A DNA stretch of 19,492 nucleotides from CAUZEO01 sp963578625 (GCA_963578625.1 CAUZEO010000054.1:1-19492); one strand, 5' to 3'. Shown: positions 1-7,118, counted from the first letter of the stretch. A program made the numbers and translations. Notes: generated by a model not told the origin, from the letters alone.

Positions 1-7
1 GGATGAG

Positions 8-164
8 CCCACGGATGGCAAAGCCGACCCACGGATGCCGAGGCTGCGTTTGATCTGATCATGAATCTCCAGTCCGAACGGCCATACTTGCGCATCAGTC
101 TAATACGTTTCTGGAATCTCTCGCCGAACCCCAGCATCCGCGGGTCGGCCTTGCCATCCGTGGG
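8..164. repeat. 30-base inverted repeat with internal direct repeats
   Basis: Positions 8-37 and 135-164 are reverse complements of each other with two mismatches in 30 bases. Each arm contains two copies of a ten-base word, CCCACGGATG (positions 8-17 and 28-37 in the left arm), so the element is nested: direct repeats inside an inverted repeat around a 97-base spacer. No convincing reading frame crosses it. The layout resembles paired REP-type elements (BIMEs) rather than a transposon, since no transposase is visible. The element lies at the window edge, so it may extend further left. Confidence 0.75.
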
Positions 165-387
165 AAACTCGCTCAGAGCCGCGGCGCGGGTGCTATCGAG
201 TGGTGATTGCGAGTACGATGGGGAGTAGGGCTTCAGGACGCAAAGACCATTTCCCCGGTTCCCTTTGGGGAAAACATTTCGTTTCGACGGAAAGTCGCCC
301 ACGGAACACACGGACGTAATTCCGAATTGAAAAATACGATACAGCATGCGAGGTAGTGTTTGCATGGCGGGGCAATTCCTTCGCCGA

Positions 388-410
388 GCGGAAGTCTTGG
401 CGACTTCCGC
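388..410. repeat. Dispersed palindrome family 1, copy 1
   Basis: The nine bases GCGGAAGTC pair perfectly with GACTTCCGC across the five-base loop TTGGC. The left flank is GCCGA and the right flank is TACATCGG. Related copies lie at 3813-3833 and 5613-5635, all in the same orientation, all outside genes, and all followed by CTAC. The hairpin has no U-tract, so an intrinsic terminator is unlikely. A REP-like mobile or structural repeat is the best description. Confidence 0.8.
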
Positions 411-504
411 TACATCGGGAATCCGTTACATCCGAAATTCATCTTCGTTCTCTTCTGTTCAAAATTCGTTCGGTTGCGGTCCGGATGTTTCGTGTCATTC
501 GAGT

Positions 505-866
505 TTATTTTTTGGAATACATCTCGGCAAACCTCCCCCGCACTTCGCGTTCTCCCCTCTCCTCCACCGCGGCGGCGATTTTTTCACATCCTTCCGATTG
601 CTCCCCGTAGATATTCAGCGCGTCAAGCGCCTCATTTGCACCGGCCGGGGCTCCTCGCGTACGATCCGTAGCAGGGCCTCTTGCGTTGTGGCAATCCATG
701 CAAGCGCGCGACCGACACGTGCAACCAGTTCCTCCCACGGCTCCTCACCCAGAACATCATTGAATCGAGCCGGTTTCCTTGTGGATTTGGCAACTGCGGC
801 AAACCCGACGAGGAACACAATCGAAAAACAGGCAAGTCCGGCGAAAGTTCTACTGGTAAATGCCAT
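505..866 (-). pseudogene. Small exported protein, interrupted by a frameshift
   Basis: Two minus-strand frames join into one sensible protein. The upstream part, from the ATG at 866, begins MAFTSRT followed by a hydrophobic run (LACFSIVFLVGFAAVA), a signal peptide or membrane anchor. It then continues as an amphipathic helical segment (EPWEELVARVGRALAWIATTQEA) and stops early at 615. The other frame resumes with GANEALDALNIYGEQ and continues to 505, ending EMYSKK. The frames meet at the four-G run at 647-650 (CCCC on the coding strand). One extra C would give a continuous protein of 120 residues. I do not recognise the family. An alternative ATG at 881 adds five residues, but the one at 866 gives a cleaner signal peptide. 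The break may be a real mutation or a homopolymer sequencing error. Confidence 0.55.
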
Positions 867-927
867 CCGCTGATCGTACATAATATTGACTCAACATTGA
901 AGAACTTGTGATTCATAAGGATTACTG

Positions 928-2535
928 ATGACACCCTATAACTACTCGGACCCGATTCAACTTTCAGAAGACACGACGGAATACCGGCTACTCACCCGTG
1001 ACTTTGTGTCGGAGACCGAATTCGAGGGTCGTAAAATCCTCCGAATCGAGGACGAAGGGCTCCGAATGCTCGCGAAAGAGGCTTTTCATGACGTATCGTT
1101 CTACCTTCGTGGTCGCCACCTCGAGAAGCTTCGGCGCGAGCTCGACGATTCGGAGGCGAGCGAAAACGATCGCTTTGTCATTTACACTCTTCTGCAGAAT
1201 GCGTGTGTAGCCGCAGGCGGACAACTTCCGTCTTGCCAGGACACCGGCACCGCGATCGTGATGGGAAAAAAGGGGCAGCAGGTCTGGACGGACGGCCCGG
1301 ACGCGGAAGCGCTCTCGCATGGAATCTACCAGACCTTCCAGGAAAGTAATCTCCGGTACTCCCAGATCGCGCCCCTGAGCATGTTTGAAGAAAAGAACAC
1401 CGGGAACAACATGCCGGCGCAAATAGATATCGCAGCCACCGAGGGGGATGCCTACAAGTTTGTTTTCGTGGCCAAGGGAGGCGGCTCCGCGAATAAATCG
1501 TTTCTGTACCAGATGACGAAAAGCCTGCTCAACGAAGAGAGCCTCACAAAATTCGTGATCGAGAAGTTCCACGATATCGGAACCGCCGCGTGCCCGCCCT
1601 ATCACATCGCTCTCGTCATCGGTGGACTGAGCGCAGAAACGAATTTGAAGAATGTGAAGTTGGCCACCTGTGGCGAGTTGGATCAACTCCCGACCACCGG
1701 TGACGAAACGGGACGGGCGTTCCGCGACCCGGAATGGGAAGAACGCGTAGGCAAGTTGGCCGAGTCATCTCACATTGGGGCGCAATTTGGCGGGAAGTAC
1801 TTTGCCCACGATGTACGCGTTGTGCGCATGACGCGCCATGCGGCCTCCTGCCCGGTCGGGCTCGGCGTGAGTTGCAGCGCGGACCGGAACATCAAGGCAA
1901 AGATCACCCGGGACGGAATCTTCCTGGAACAGCTTGAGTTCCATCCTGAGAAATATATGCCGAAAGAAGCGCCAGAGATGGCGCCGCCGGTTCGCATCAA
2001 CCTCAATCAACCGATGCCGGAGATCCTGAAGACACTCAGCCGCTTTCCGATCAAGACGCGATTGAGCCTGACCGGTCCGGTCATCGTAGCGCGGGATATA
2101 GCCCACGCGAAAATCGGGGAAATGCTCGAGTCCGGCGCATCGATGCCCGAGTATTTTAAGAACCACCCCATCTACTACGCCGGCCCCGCCAAGACACCGG
2201 AAGGCATGGCGACCGGCAGTTTCGGCCCCACGACCGCGGGGCGAATGGATCCCTATGTGCAGCCATTCCAGAGCCAGGGCGGTTCCATGGTCATGCTCGC
2301 CAAGGGAACCCGGTCCGCGGCCGTCACCGAGGCTTGCAATGAAAACGGCGGTTTCTACCTCGGTTCAATTGGCGGACCGGCGGCAATTCTTGCGCAAGAC
2401 AACATCAAGAACGTGGAAGTCATAGACTTCCCGGAATTAGGTATGGAAGCGGTGCGCAAAATCGAGGTCGAAAACTTTCCCGCTTTCATCGTCGTCGACG
2501 ACAAGGGAAACGACTTCTTCCAGAATCTCGACTAA
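928..2535 (+). CDS. fumA: Class I (iron-sulfur) fumarate hydratase
   Basis: This enzyme interconverts fumarate and malate in the citric acid cycle, in the cytoplasm. At 535 residues it matches the two-domain FumA/FumB type (about 548 in E. coli), not the split alpha/beta type. The three cysteines expected to hold the 4Fe-4S cluster are visible: C103 in PSCQDTGTA, C222 in GTAACPPYH and C316 in GVSCSADR. All three sit at a constant offset of two from E. coli C105, C224 and C318. The C-terminal domain begins around residue 355 and contains TGPVIVARDIAHAKI, then YYAGPAKTPEGMATGSFGPT with the catalytic-domain threonines. A TAAGGA ribosome binding site lies seven bases before the ATG. The gene is monocistronic and convergent with pspF, with only 35 bases between them. 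Fumarase activity is confident; possible side activity on related acids such as tartrate cannot be excluded. Confidence 0.95.
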   Translation: MTPYNYSDPIQLSEDTTEYRLLTRDFVSETEFEGRKILRIEDEGLRMLAKEAFHDVSFYLRGRHLEKLRRELDDSEASENDRFVIYTLLQNACVAAGGQLPSCQDTGTAIVMGKKGQQVWTDGPDAEALSHGIYQTFQESNLRYSQIAPLSMFEEKNTGNNMPAQIDIAATEGDAYKFVFVAKGGGSANKSFLYQMTKSLLNEESLTKFVIEKFHDIGTAACPPYHIALVIGGLSAETNLKNVKLATCGELDQLPTTGDETGRAFRDPEWEERVGKLAESSHIGAQFGGKYFAHDVRVVRMTRHAASCPVGLGVSCSADRNIKAKITRDGIFLEQLEFHPEKYMPKEAPEMAPPVRINLNQPMPEILKTLSRFPIKTRLSLTGPVIVARDIAHAKIGEMLESGASMPEYFKNHPIYYAGPAKTPEGMATGSFGPTTAGRMDPYVQPFQSQGGSMVMLAKGTRSAAVTEACNENGGFYLGSIGGPAAILAQDNIKNVEVIDFPELGMEAVRKIEVENFPAFIVVDDKGNDFFQNLD

Positions 2536-2556
2536 CTGAAGAATCAGACGTATCTG

Positions 2557-2570
2557 TCGGATCCGTCCGA
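2557..2570. terminator. Weak hairpin between convergent fumA and pspF
   Basis: TCGGA and TCCGA pair around the loop TCCG in the 35-base gap between the two convergent stop codons. The stem is only five base pairs with no T-tract on either strand, so it is a weak candidate for a shared terminator. Confidence 0.2.
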
Positions 2571-3620
2571 TCAAGGTTGCTTTTCGCCTTGTATCAATTC
2601 CGCGCTGTGTTTTCGATATAGCCCCCGGAACTGGTGGTACGAAAGCCCGAGCCGGTCAGCCGCACGGCGCTGGTGAAAACGCGTTTTCTCCAATGCATCC
2701 TTCAACAGACGGACTTCGTAGGCTTGCACCGCCTCCTCAAAACTTGAATTCGCGGCCGGGCTCAGTTCGTCTTTCGAAAGGGGCTGGTCCTTGGAATCCT
2801 GTTCATGCATTTCCGGGGGCAGAATATACGGGGACCGGAACGGATCGAAATCCACGTGCGCGATACGCTTTCCATCCGACCGGTATACGGCTCGCTCCAC
2901 GACGTTTTTCAATTCTCGAATGTTCCCGGGCCATGGATGCTCTAACAGCTGATCTTCCGCTTCCTTTGTAAATTCCGGGGGAGCCTCCCAGCCAAGTTCG
3001 GATACGAAACGAGACGTAAAATGGCGGCCGAGAAGAAGAATATCCTCCTTCCGGAATCGCAAGGGCGGGACGTAGAGCACGTCAAAGGAAAGTCTATCCA
3101 ACAGATCAAACATGAATGCGCCCTGCCGTGCCTTCTCCTTAAGATTTACGTTGGTCGCTCCAATGATCCGCACGTTCACGTTCACGGGGTCTGACCCTCC
3201 GACGCGTTCGAATGTGCCGTACTCAACCACTCGGAGGAGCTTCTCCTGAACCGGAATCGGAATGACGGCAATTTCGTCGAGGAACAGCGTGCCGCCGTCG
3301 GCGGACTCAAATCGACCCTGCCGTCGGCCCGTCGCACCGGTGAATGCGCCCGCCTCGTGCCCGAACAATTCGGACTCAACCAGCGACGGCGCCAGCGCCG
3401 CACAATTCAGCGCAACCAGGGGCCTCTCCCATCGGCCCGACAGGTAGTGAAGCTTGGACACCGCCAACTCCTTCCCGGTACCTCGCTCTCCAATGAACAG
3501 AACAGGCCGGTCCACAGCGGCAACGCGGGAAATCCTCTCCTGGAAGTCCAGGAAGGAACTCGATTCCCCAAGCGCTTCCTGCACCTCCACGTGGGGGATG
3601 TCTCTGGTTGATGAAGGCAT
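2571..3620 (-). CDS. pspF: PspF, sigma-54 enhancer-binding activator of the phage-shock operon
   Basis: This is a cytoplasmic AAA+ ATPase that binds upstream sites and remodels sigma-54 RNA polymerase. It has 349 residues, near the 325 of E. coli PspF, and like PspF it has no N-terminal receiver or sensor domain: the AAA+ module begins at about residue 15. Walker A is GERGTGKE (44-51), the sigma-54-contacting GAFTGA loop is at 91-96, Walker B GGTLFLDE at 109-116, and the WPGNIREL signature at 230-237. A Fis-type helix-turn-helix lies at about 315-336 (HQRRAADRLGLSYHQFRGLYRK). The ATG has AGGTGA eight bases upstream. The gene is divergent from pspABC, which names it with confidence. In characterised systems PspA holds PspF inactive until membrane stress; that is expected here but not shown by sequence. 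Confidence 0.92.
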   Translation of the reverse strand: MPSSTRDIPHVEVQEALGESSSFLDFQERISRVAAVDRPVLFIGERGTGKELAVSKLHYLSGRWERPLVALNCAALAPSLVESELFGHEAGAFTGATGRRQGRFESADGGTLFLDEIAVIPIPVQEKLLRVVEYGTFERVGGSDPVNVNVRIIGATNVNLKEKARQGAFMFDLLDRLSFDVLYVPPLRFRKEDILLLGRHFTSRFVSELGWEAPPEFTKEAEDQLLEHPWPGNIRELKNVVERAVYRSDGKRIAHVDFDPFRSPYILPPEMHEQDSKDQPLSKDELSPAANSSFEEAVQAYEVRLLKDALEKTRFHQRRAADRLGLSYHQFRGLYRKHSAELIQGEKQP

Positions 3621-3812
3621 CGTTCAATCACCTGATTTTTTGAAGAAATTTTGGGTCACATCGGCAGGAAGACTTCTTGCCCTCTGTGGTTAATTTCATT
3701 CGGTTGCTGCTATTCTGCTTCGTACACTTCTCAAACTTCGTGGTTCACTTTGTTCGTTTGGGCTTGATGCTTTGCGCGATTTTTTGCTTCGCCGAGCCTG
3801 TGCGTCGCCGAT

Positions 3813-3833
3813 CGGAAGTCGCGGCGACTTCCG
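3813..3833. repeat. Dispersed palindrome family 1, copy 2
   Basis: CGGAAGTCG pairs perfectly with CGACTTCCG around a three-base loop, CGG. The flanks, CGCCGAT on the left and CTACTTTGG on the right, match the other two copies. The loop and inner stem differ from copy 1, yet the pairing is perfect in both, which suggests that the hairpin is what is kept. Confidence 0.8.
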
Positions 3834-3923
3834 CTACTTTGGCTGAAATCGCGGCGGAGCACGACGGAACCCAGGCCCCTGCAACCGGGCTCCGTTGGAG
3901 CATTGAAGACGAACGAATCCTCC

Positions 3924-3961
3924 GTGGTGATAATTACCACTCATAAGCGCATTCTACCACT
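3924..3961. promoter_or_regulatory. Candidate PspF upstream activator sites
   Basis: A near-perfect 17-base palindrome (GTGGTGATAATTACCAC, 3924-3940; 14 of 16 off-centre positions symmetric) is followed by a second TACCACT half-site at 3955-3961. The second lies 20 bases after the same word at 3935-3941, about two helical turns, so the two face the same side of the DNA. Relative to the predicted start at about 4049, the pair covers -125 to -88. Enterobacterial PspF sites UAS I and II occupy much the same interval. The assignment is inference from position and symmetry. Confidence 0.5.
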
Positions 3962-3986
3962 AACCTGCGTATTCCGCTTCATTTTA

Positions 3987-3999
3987 TATCATATATTTC
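3987..3999. promoter_or_regulatory. Possible IHF or bend site
   Basis: TATCATATATTTC matches the IHF consensus WATCAANNNNTTR at 11 of 13 positions. It sits in a strongly AT-rich stretch (3980-4019) between the activator sites and the -24 element, where a DNA bend is needed for an enhancer-bound activator to touch sigma-54 polymerase. Two mismatches in an AT-rich context make this suggestive only. Confidence 0.3.
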
Positions 4000-4021
4000 G
4001 ATTTTTCTAACAAAAAACGAC

Positions 4022-4038
4022 TTGGTATGGCCGATGCT
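4022..4038 (+). promoter_or_regulatory. Sigma-54 (-24/-12) promoter of pspABC
   Basis: TTGGTATGGCCGATGCT matches the sigma-54 consensus YTGGCACGRNNNTTGCW, with the invariant GG at 4024-4025 and GC at 4036-4037 separated by exactly ten bases. Transcription would start near 4049, leaving a leader of about 158 bases to the pspA start. A sigma-54 activator gene, pspF, lies immediately divergent, which independently supports the call. Confidence 0.75.
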
Positions 4039-4206
4039 AAGTAGTGAATCGGTGTTGGAAGAAGAGTCCTGCAGACCAGGATCCTCATCCGGAATCTACG
4101 AAAGTCAGGCTCGCGGCCGGGTCCCGGCGATTCCAAAGATCACCGGAAAATGTAGTACGTGAAACGAGGCCGCTGGTGGTCAATTATCTTACCTGGAGGA
4201 ATGAAG

Positions 4207-4887
4207 ATGGGCATTTTTACACGCGTCAGAGATATCATTAGTTCGAACCTCAACTCCATGCTCAGCAAGGCAGAGGATCCGGAGAAGTTGATCCGGTTGA
4301 TGATTCAGGAAATGGAGGACACCCTTGTCGAGATCAAGTCTTCGTGTGCAGGGGCCATTGCGACTCAAAAGAAATTGGAGCGCGAGCAGACCGAGGTCGG
4401 CAAGCGGGTTGCCCAGTGGGATGACCGCGCCAGGCTGGCGGTGGAAAAAGGTCGTGAGGATCTGGCGCGCGAAGCCCTGACCGAAAAGAAAAGGTACCGG
4501 GAACGAGCAGATTCCTTCGCGCAGGAAACGGCGGATGCCGAGGAACTGGTAGGCCAGTACAAGAAAGATATCGAACAGCTCGAGGAAAAGCTGGCGAGGG
4601 CACGGGAGAAACAGCGCGTCCTGGTACAGCGACACATCCACGCGCAGAAAAAGAAAAAGGCGCAAACCGGGATCCGAAAAGCGGAAACATCAGAGAGCCT
4701 GCTTCGCCTGGATCATTTCGAGAATAGAATCGAGCAGATGGAGGCAGAAGCCGACCTTGTGAATTACAAGAGAAAGCCCACCCTCGAATCTGAAATTGAA
4801 CATCTCGCGGTCGATGAAGAGGTGGAGAAAGAGTTACAGGAATTGAAGAAGACCGTGGACGGGAAGCCGGTTCGGGAAGAAGCGTAA
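4207..4887 (+). CDS. pspA: PspA, phage-shock protein A (ESCRT-III-like membrane protector)
   Basis: PspA is a peripheral inner-membrane protein. It inhibits PspF when the envelope is intact and oligomerises on damaged membrane to limit proton leak. The 226 residues match the usual length (222 in E. coli). The N-terminus MGIFTRVRDIISSNLNSML is the conserved amphipathic membrane-binding helix, followed by AEDPEKLIRLMIQEMEDTL and a long charged coiled coil to about residue 180, typical of the PspA/IM30 family. The start is set by GGAGGA at 4195-4200, six bases before the ATG at 4207; an ATG at 4201 abuts that site directly and is less likely. It is the first gene of pspABC, behind the sigma-54 promoter. 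Confidence 0.95.
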   Translation: MGIFTRVRDIISSNLNSMLSKAEDPEKLIRLMIQEMEDTLVEIKSSCAGAIATQKKLEREQTEVGKRVAQWDDRARLAVEKGREDLAREALTEKKRYRERADSFAQETADAEELVGQYKKDIEQLEEKLARAREKQRVLVQRHIHAQKKKKAQTGIRKAETSESLLRLDHFENRIEQMEAEADLVNYKRKPTLESEIEHLAVDEEVEKELQELKKTVDGKPVREEA

Positions 4888-4902
4888 ACATGGAGGCGGG
4901 TA

Positions 4903-5178
4903 ATGGTAATATCTTACGGATCGGATATGATAAATATGAGCTTCTTTGGATTAATCCTAATCTTTCTGGTCGTCGGTTTTCTGGTCGCCCTGCTGTGCCT
5001 GAGCCTGGTTATTCTACTGGTGCGGAAAGCCGGCAACAATAATCCCGGTGTACGAGTGAGAAACGCAGACGAAACGAAGCTGATCCAGGAGATTCACCAG
5101 GGGTTGATCAAAATGGAGCAGAGAATCGAGGCGCTTGAAACCATTGTGCTGGAAGCAGGAGAAAGGAGTGAAGCCTGA
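4903..5178 (+). CDS. pspB: PspB-like inner-membrane sensor
   Basis: This small membrane protein of 91 residues has one strongly hydrophobic segment at about residues 13-41 (FFGLILIFLVVGFLVALL and onward). A cytoplasmic amphipathic helix follows, ending KMEQRIEALETIVLEAGE, which corresponds to the PspB C-terminus (RIQALESIL in E. coli). In known systems PspB and PspC relay envelope stress and release PspA from PspF. GGAGG lies six bases before the ATG. The N-terminus is about ten residues longer than in E. coli PspB. The stop codon overlaps the start of pspC. Confidence 0.88.
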   Translation: MVISYGSDMINMSFFGLILIFLVVGFLVALLCLSLVILLVRKAGNNNPGVRVRNADETKLIQEIHQGLIKMEQRIEALETIVLEAGERSEA

Positions 5179-5555
5179 TGATGGATTCTCGAGAACACGG
5201 ACTCTATAAAGCACGGGACGGAATCTTTGCCGGCGTGTGCAAGGGGGTTGCCGACTACTTCGACTTTTCGGTTTTCTGGACCCGGGTGCTGGTGGTTGTC
5301 GCATTATTTATCACCGGATTCTGGCCGATCTTGATCGCCTATATCGTGGCGGCCTGCGTCATGAAACCGGCCCCAGTGCTCCCAATCAATACCGACGCGG
5401 AAGCGGAGTTCTATCAGAGCTACGCCTCATCCAGCCAGATGGCGCTGCAGAGACTCAAATCAACGTTCGACAAGCTGGATCGGCGACTGCAAAGGATGGA
5501 ACACGTGATCACCACCCGTGAATACGACTGGGAACGCCGAATGCGAAACGGGTAG
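5178..5555 (+). CDS. pspC: PspC, phage-shock sensor
   Basis: The PspC domain occupies about residues 8-67: LYKARDGIFAGVCKGVADYF, then hydrophobic segments (TRVLVVVALFITGFWPILIAYIVAA). A helical tail at about 90-125 carries RLKSTFDKLDRRLQRMEHVI, as in proteobacterial PspC. The protein is 125 residues against 119 in E. coli. The ATG overlaps the pspB stop by one base (TGATG), so translation is probably coupled; AGGAG lies ten bases upstream, and a second ATG follows immediately. No strong terminator follows. No pspD or pspE is present next to it. Confidence 0.93.
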   Translation: MMDSREHGLYKARDGIFAGVCKGVADYFDFSVFWTRVLVVVALFITGFWPILIAYIVAACVMKPAPVLPINTDAEAEFYQSYASSSQMALQRLKSTFDKLDRRLQRMEHVITTREYDWERRMRNG

Positions 5556-5612
5556 GTTGGCCTTGTGCCTTTCGTGGCTCTTCGTGGCTAATTCTGGCTT
5601 GTATGTAGCCGA

Positions 5613-5635
5613 GCGGAAGTTTCGGCGGCTTCCGC
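5613..5635. repeat. Dispersed palindrome family 1, copy 3
   Basis: GCGGAAG and CTTCCGC pair around a nine-base centre, flanked by GTAGCCGA on the left and TACTTTACGG on the right. This is the most decayed of the three copies: the inner two stem pairs of copy 1 are lost. It is preceded by 'gtgcctttcgtggctcttcgtggct'-like low-complexity DNA, similar to the stretch before copy 2, so the repeat unit may be larger than the hairpin. It lies between pspC and the beta-propeller gene and could also act as a weak transcription pause. Confidence 0.65.
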
Positions 5636-5748
5636 TACTTTACGGATTTACCGCGATGTGTCCTATCTCTTCTGCGATCAAGAATTGAAGAGACTTCCCA
5701 GCCGAATCGTGTAGAAACTCTCCCAGGGTCAAATTTGGAGGCGCATCA

Positions 5749-7107
5749 ATGAAACGATACTTATCTCTCTTTCTTGTTCTCACGCTGTCTACCGCGGCCA
5801 CCGCGGGAATCGTAGGCTGGCGAAACGATTGGACGGGGAAATTCCCGGATGCGGATCCCCCCACCGCGTGGTCCCCGGATTCGGGAGTCCTTTGGAAGAC
5901 CCAGTTGCCCGGTCAAAGTAATGCTTCCCCGATTCTCGTGGGGGACAGGCTTTTCGTCAGTTCAGATCCGGACATTCTGCTCTGCATTAGCCGGTTGGAC
6001 GGAAAAATCCTTTGGGAACGATCCAATCCAGTAGTCGATCTTCTGGATGAAAAGACCCGGGCAGCATACGAACAGGAGTCCGAAAAAGGACAGGAAATCC
6101 GCGACCGGTATAATGAAGCCAATTCGAATCTACGGCGCACAAAACGAAGGGCAAAAAAGGACGGCGTTGACGCAGAGGAGAATATCGCCGAACTCACCGA
6201 GACCGTCGAAGAGCTGCGAAAAGAGCGGAGCAACTTCCCCACCTTCGACAAGTATGCCACGCCGATGCACCACGATGTAAACGGGCACTCCACGCCGACG
6301 CCGGTGAGTGACGGGAATCACGTATTTGCACTCTTTGGAACCGGCGTGGTCATCTGCTACGACCTGGATGGGAATCCCGTCTGGCGAAAATTTGTGGAAA
6401 CGCCAAAGAACAAGTGGGGTCATAGCGCTTCTCCCCTGATTATCGACAACATGCTGCTGATTCAGATTCGCGACCTGGTGGCTCTGGATACCACGACCGG
6501 TGAGGAGAAATGGCGGGCCAATACTTCCTCGTACTGGGGCACTCCGATCGCCATAGAAATTGGCGGAACCAAGGCCGTGGTCACCCCAAAGGGAGATGTG
6601 GTCCGCGCGTCTAATGGCGAGGTTCTTGCATCGGAATTATCCGGGTTAGATTTCTCTACCCCGGTACTCGATAATGGAGTCATTTATTTCATCCAGGCGG
6701 GTGGGCGCGCGGTAAAGATTCCCCCGACTTTGGAAGAGAAATTTCAGACCGAATGGACGACCCGCCCCCGCTCAGATCGATACTATGCCTCGCCGGTCAT
6801 TCATGACGGATTGATCTACACGATTACCCGCAACAACGTGTTCAGCGTGATCGATCAGAGCTCCGGTGAAATCGTATATTCTGAAACGCTCTCTCTCGGA
6901 GCCGGCGATGCCTATCCAAGCATTGTCATGGCGGGCGGCAATCTGTACGCCAGCAACAGCAACGGCACCACCATCATCCTGAAGCCCGGGCGGGAATACG
7001 CTCAGATTGCAATGAACAGTCTGGAAAAATTCATGAGTACGCCGATCTTCAACGCCAGACGGATGTATTTGCGGGGAAACGAGAACCTCTACTGCATCGG
7101 GAAGTAG
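5749..7107 (+). CDS. Exported PQQ-type beta-propeller protein with coiled-coil insertion
   Basis: The protein has 452 residues with a signal peptide at about 1-19 (MKRYLSLFLVLTLSTAATA). From residue 40 it shows propeller blades of the PQQ-like type, with motifs such as SPILVGDRLFV, LDGKILWE, DLDGNPVWRK, TTTGEEKWRA and SSGEIVYSE. It lacks obvious dehydrogenase catalytic residues, so it is probably a scaffold or binding protein rather than a quinoprotein enzyme. A highly charged helical segment at about residues 97-162 (from LLDEKTRAAYEQE to EELRKERSN) interrupts the first blades and looks like a coiled-coil hairpin projecting from the propeller. GGAGG lies seven bases before the ATG. It follows pspC on the same strand after 193 bases. 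The closest named relatives by fold are BamB-like proteins and planctomycete PQQ-repeat proteins; its function is unknown. Confidence 0.8.
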   Translation: MKRYLSLFLVLTLSTAATAGIVGWRNDWTGKFPDADPPTAWSPDSGVLWKTQLPGQSNASPILVGDRLFVSSDPDILLCISRLDGKILWERSNPVVDLLDEKTRAAYEQESEKGQEIRDRYNEANSNLRRTKRRAKKDGVDAEENIAELTETVEELRKERSNFPTFDKYATPMHHDVNGHSTPTPVSDGNHVFALFGTGVVICYDLDGNPVWRKFVETPKNKWGHSASPLIIDNMLLIQIRDLVALDTTTGEEKWRANTSSYWGTPIAIEIGGTKAVVTPKGDVVRASNGEVLASELSGLDFSTPVLDNGVIYFIQAGGRAVKIPPTLEEKFQTEWTTRPRSDRYYASPVIHDGLIYTITRNNVFSVIDQSSGEIVYSETLSLGAGDAYPSIVMAGGNLYASNSNGTTIILKPGREYAQIAMNSLEKFMSTPIFNARRMYLRGNENLYCIGK

Positions 7108-7118
7108 AGATCGGACCC

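Larger units (their letters stand above)
1..504. other. Gene-free region with repeats
   Basis: I see no credible gene here. The open frames are short, lack ribosome binding sites and cross the repeats. The stretch holds the inverted repeat at 8-164, a small hairpin at 250-273 (TTTCCCC pairing with GGGGAAA around a ten-base loop), and one copy of the CGGAAGT palindrome at 388-410. The remainder, about 420-504, is T-rich and featureless. The left end is cut by the window, so a gene ending just upstream would not be seen. Confidence 0.6.
3621..4206. other. Divergent pspF-pspA control region
   Basis: The gap carries no gene. From left to right it holds the pspF leader with its AGGTGA site, a low-complexity stretch of 'cttcgtggtt' type words (about 3677-3765), palindrome family 1 copy 2 (3813-3833), the activator-site candidates (3924-3961), an AT-rich segment (3980-4019), the -24/-12 promoter (4022-4038), and a pspA leader of about 158 bases. 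That leader contains a short GC hairpin, GCCGG/CCGGC, at 4116-4128. Compared with enterobacteria, the pspF-proximal half is longer by roughly 300 bases of repeat-bearing DNA. Confidence 0.7.

Noticed and set aside
193..375. Minus-strand open frame of 60 codons near the left edge
   Set aside because: No ribosome binding site, no family resemblance, and composition of the gap DNA around it; treated as chance.
388..410. Family 1 hairpin as intrinsic terminator
   Set aside because: No U-tract follows any of the three copies, and the positions relative to genes are not consistent with transcript ends.
886..917. Sigma-70 promoter for the fumarase gene (TTGACT at 886-891)
   Set aside because: The -35-like box is good but no acceptable -10 box lies at 16-18 bases.
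988..1686. Long antisense frame of 232 codons inside the fumarase gene
   Set aside because: It is a shadow of a clearly conserved gene; the translation shows no domain.
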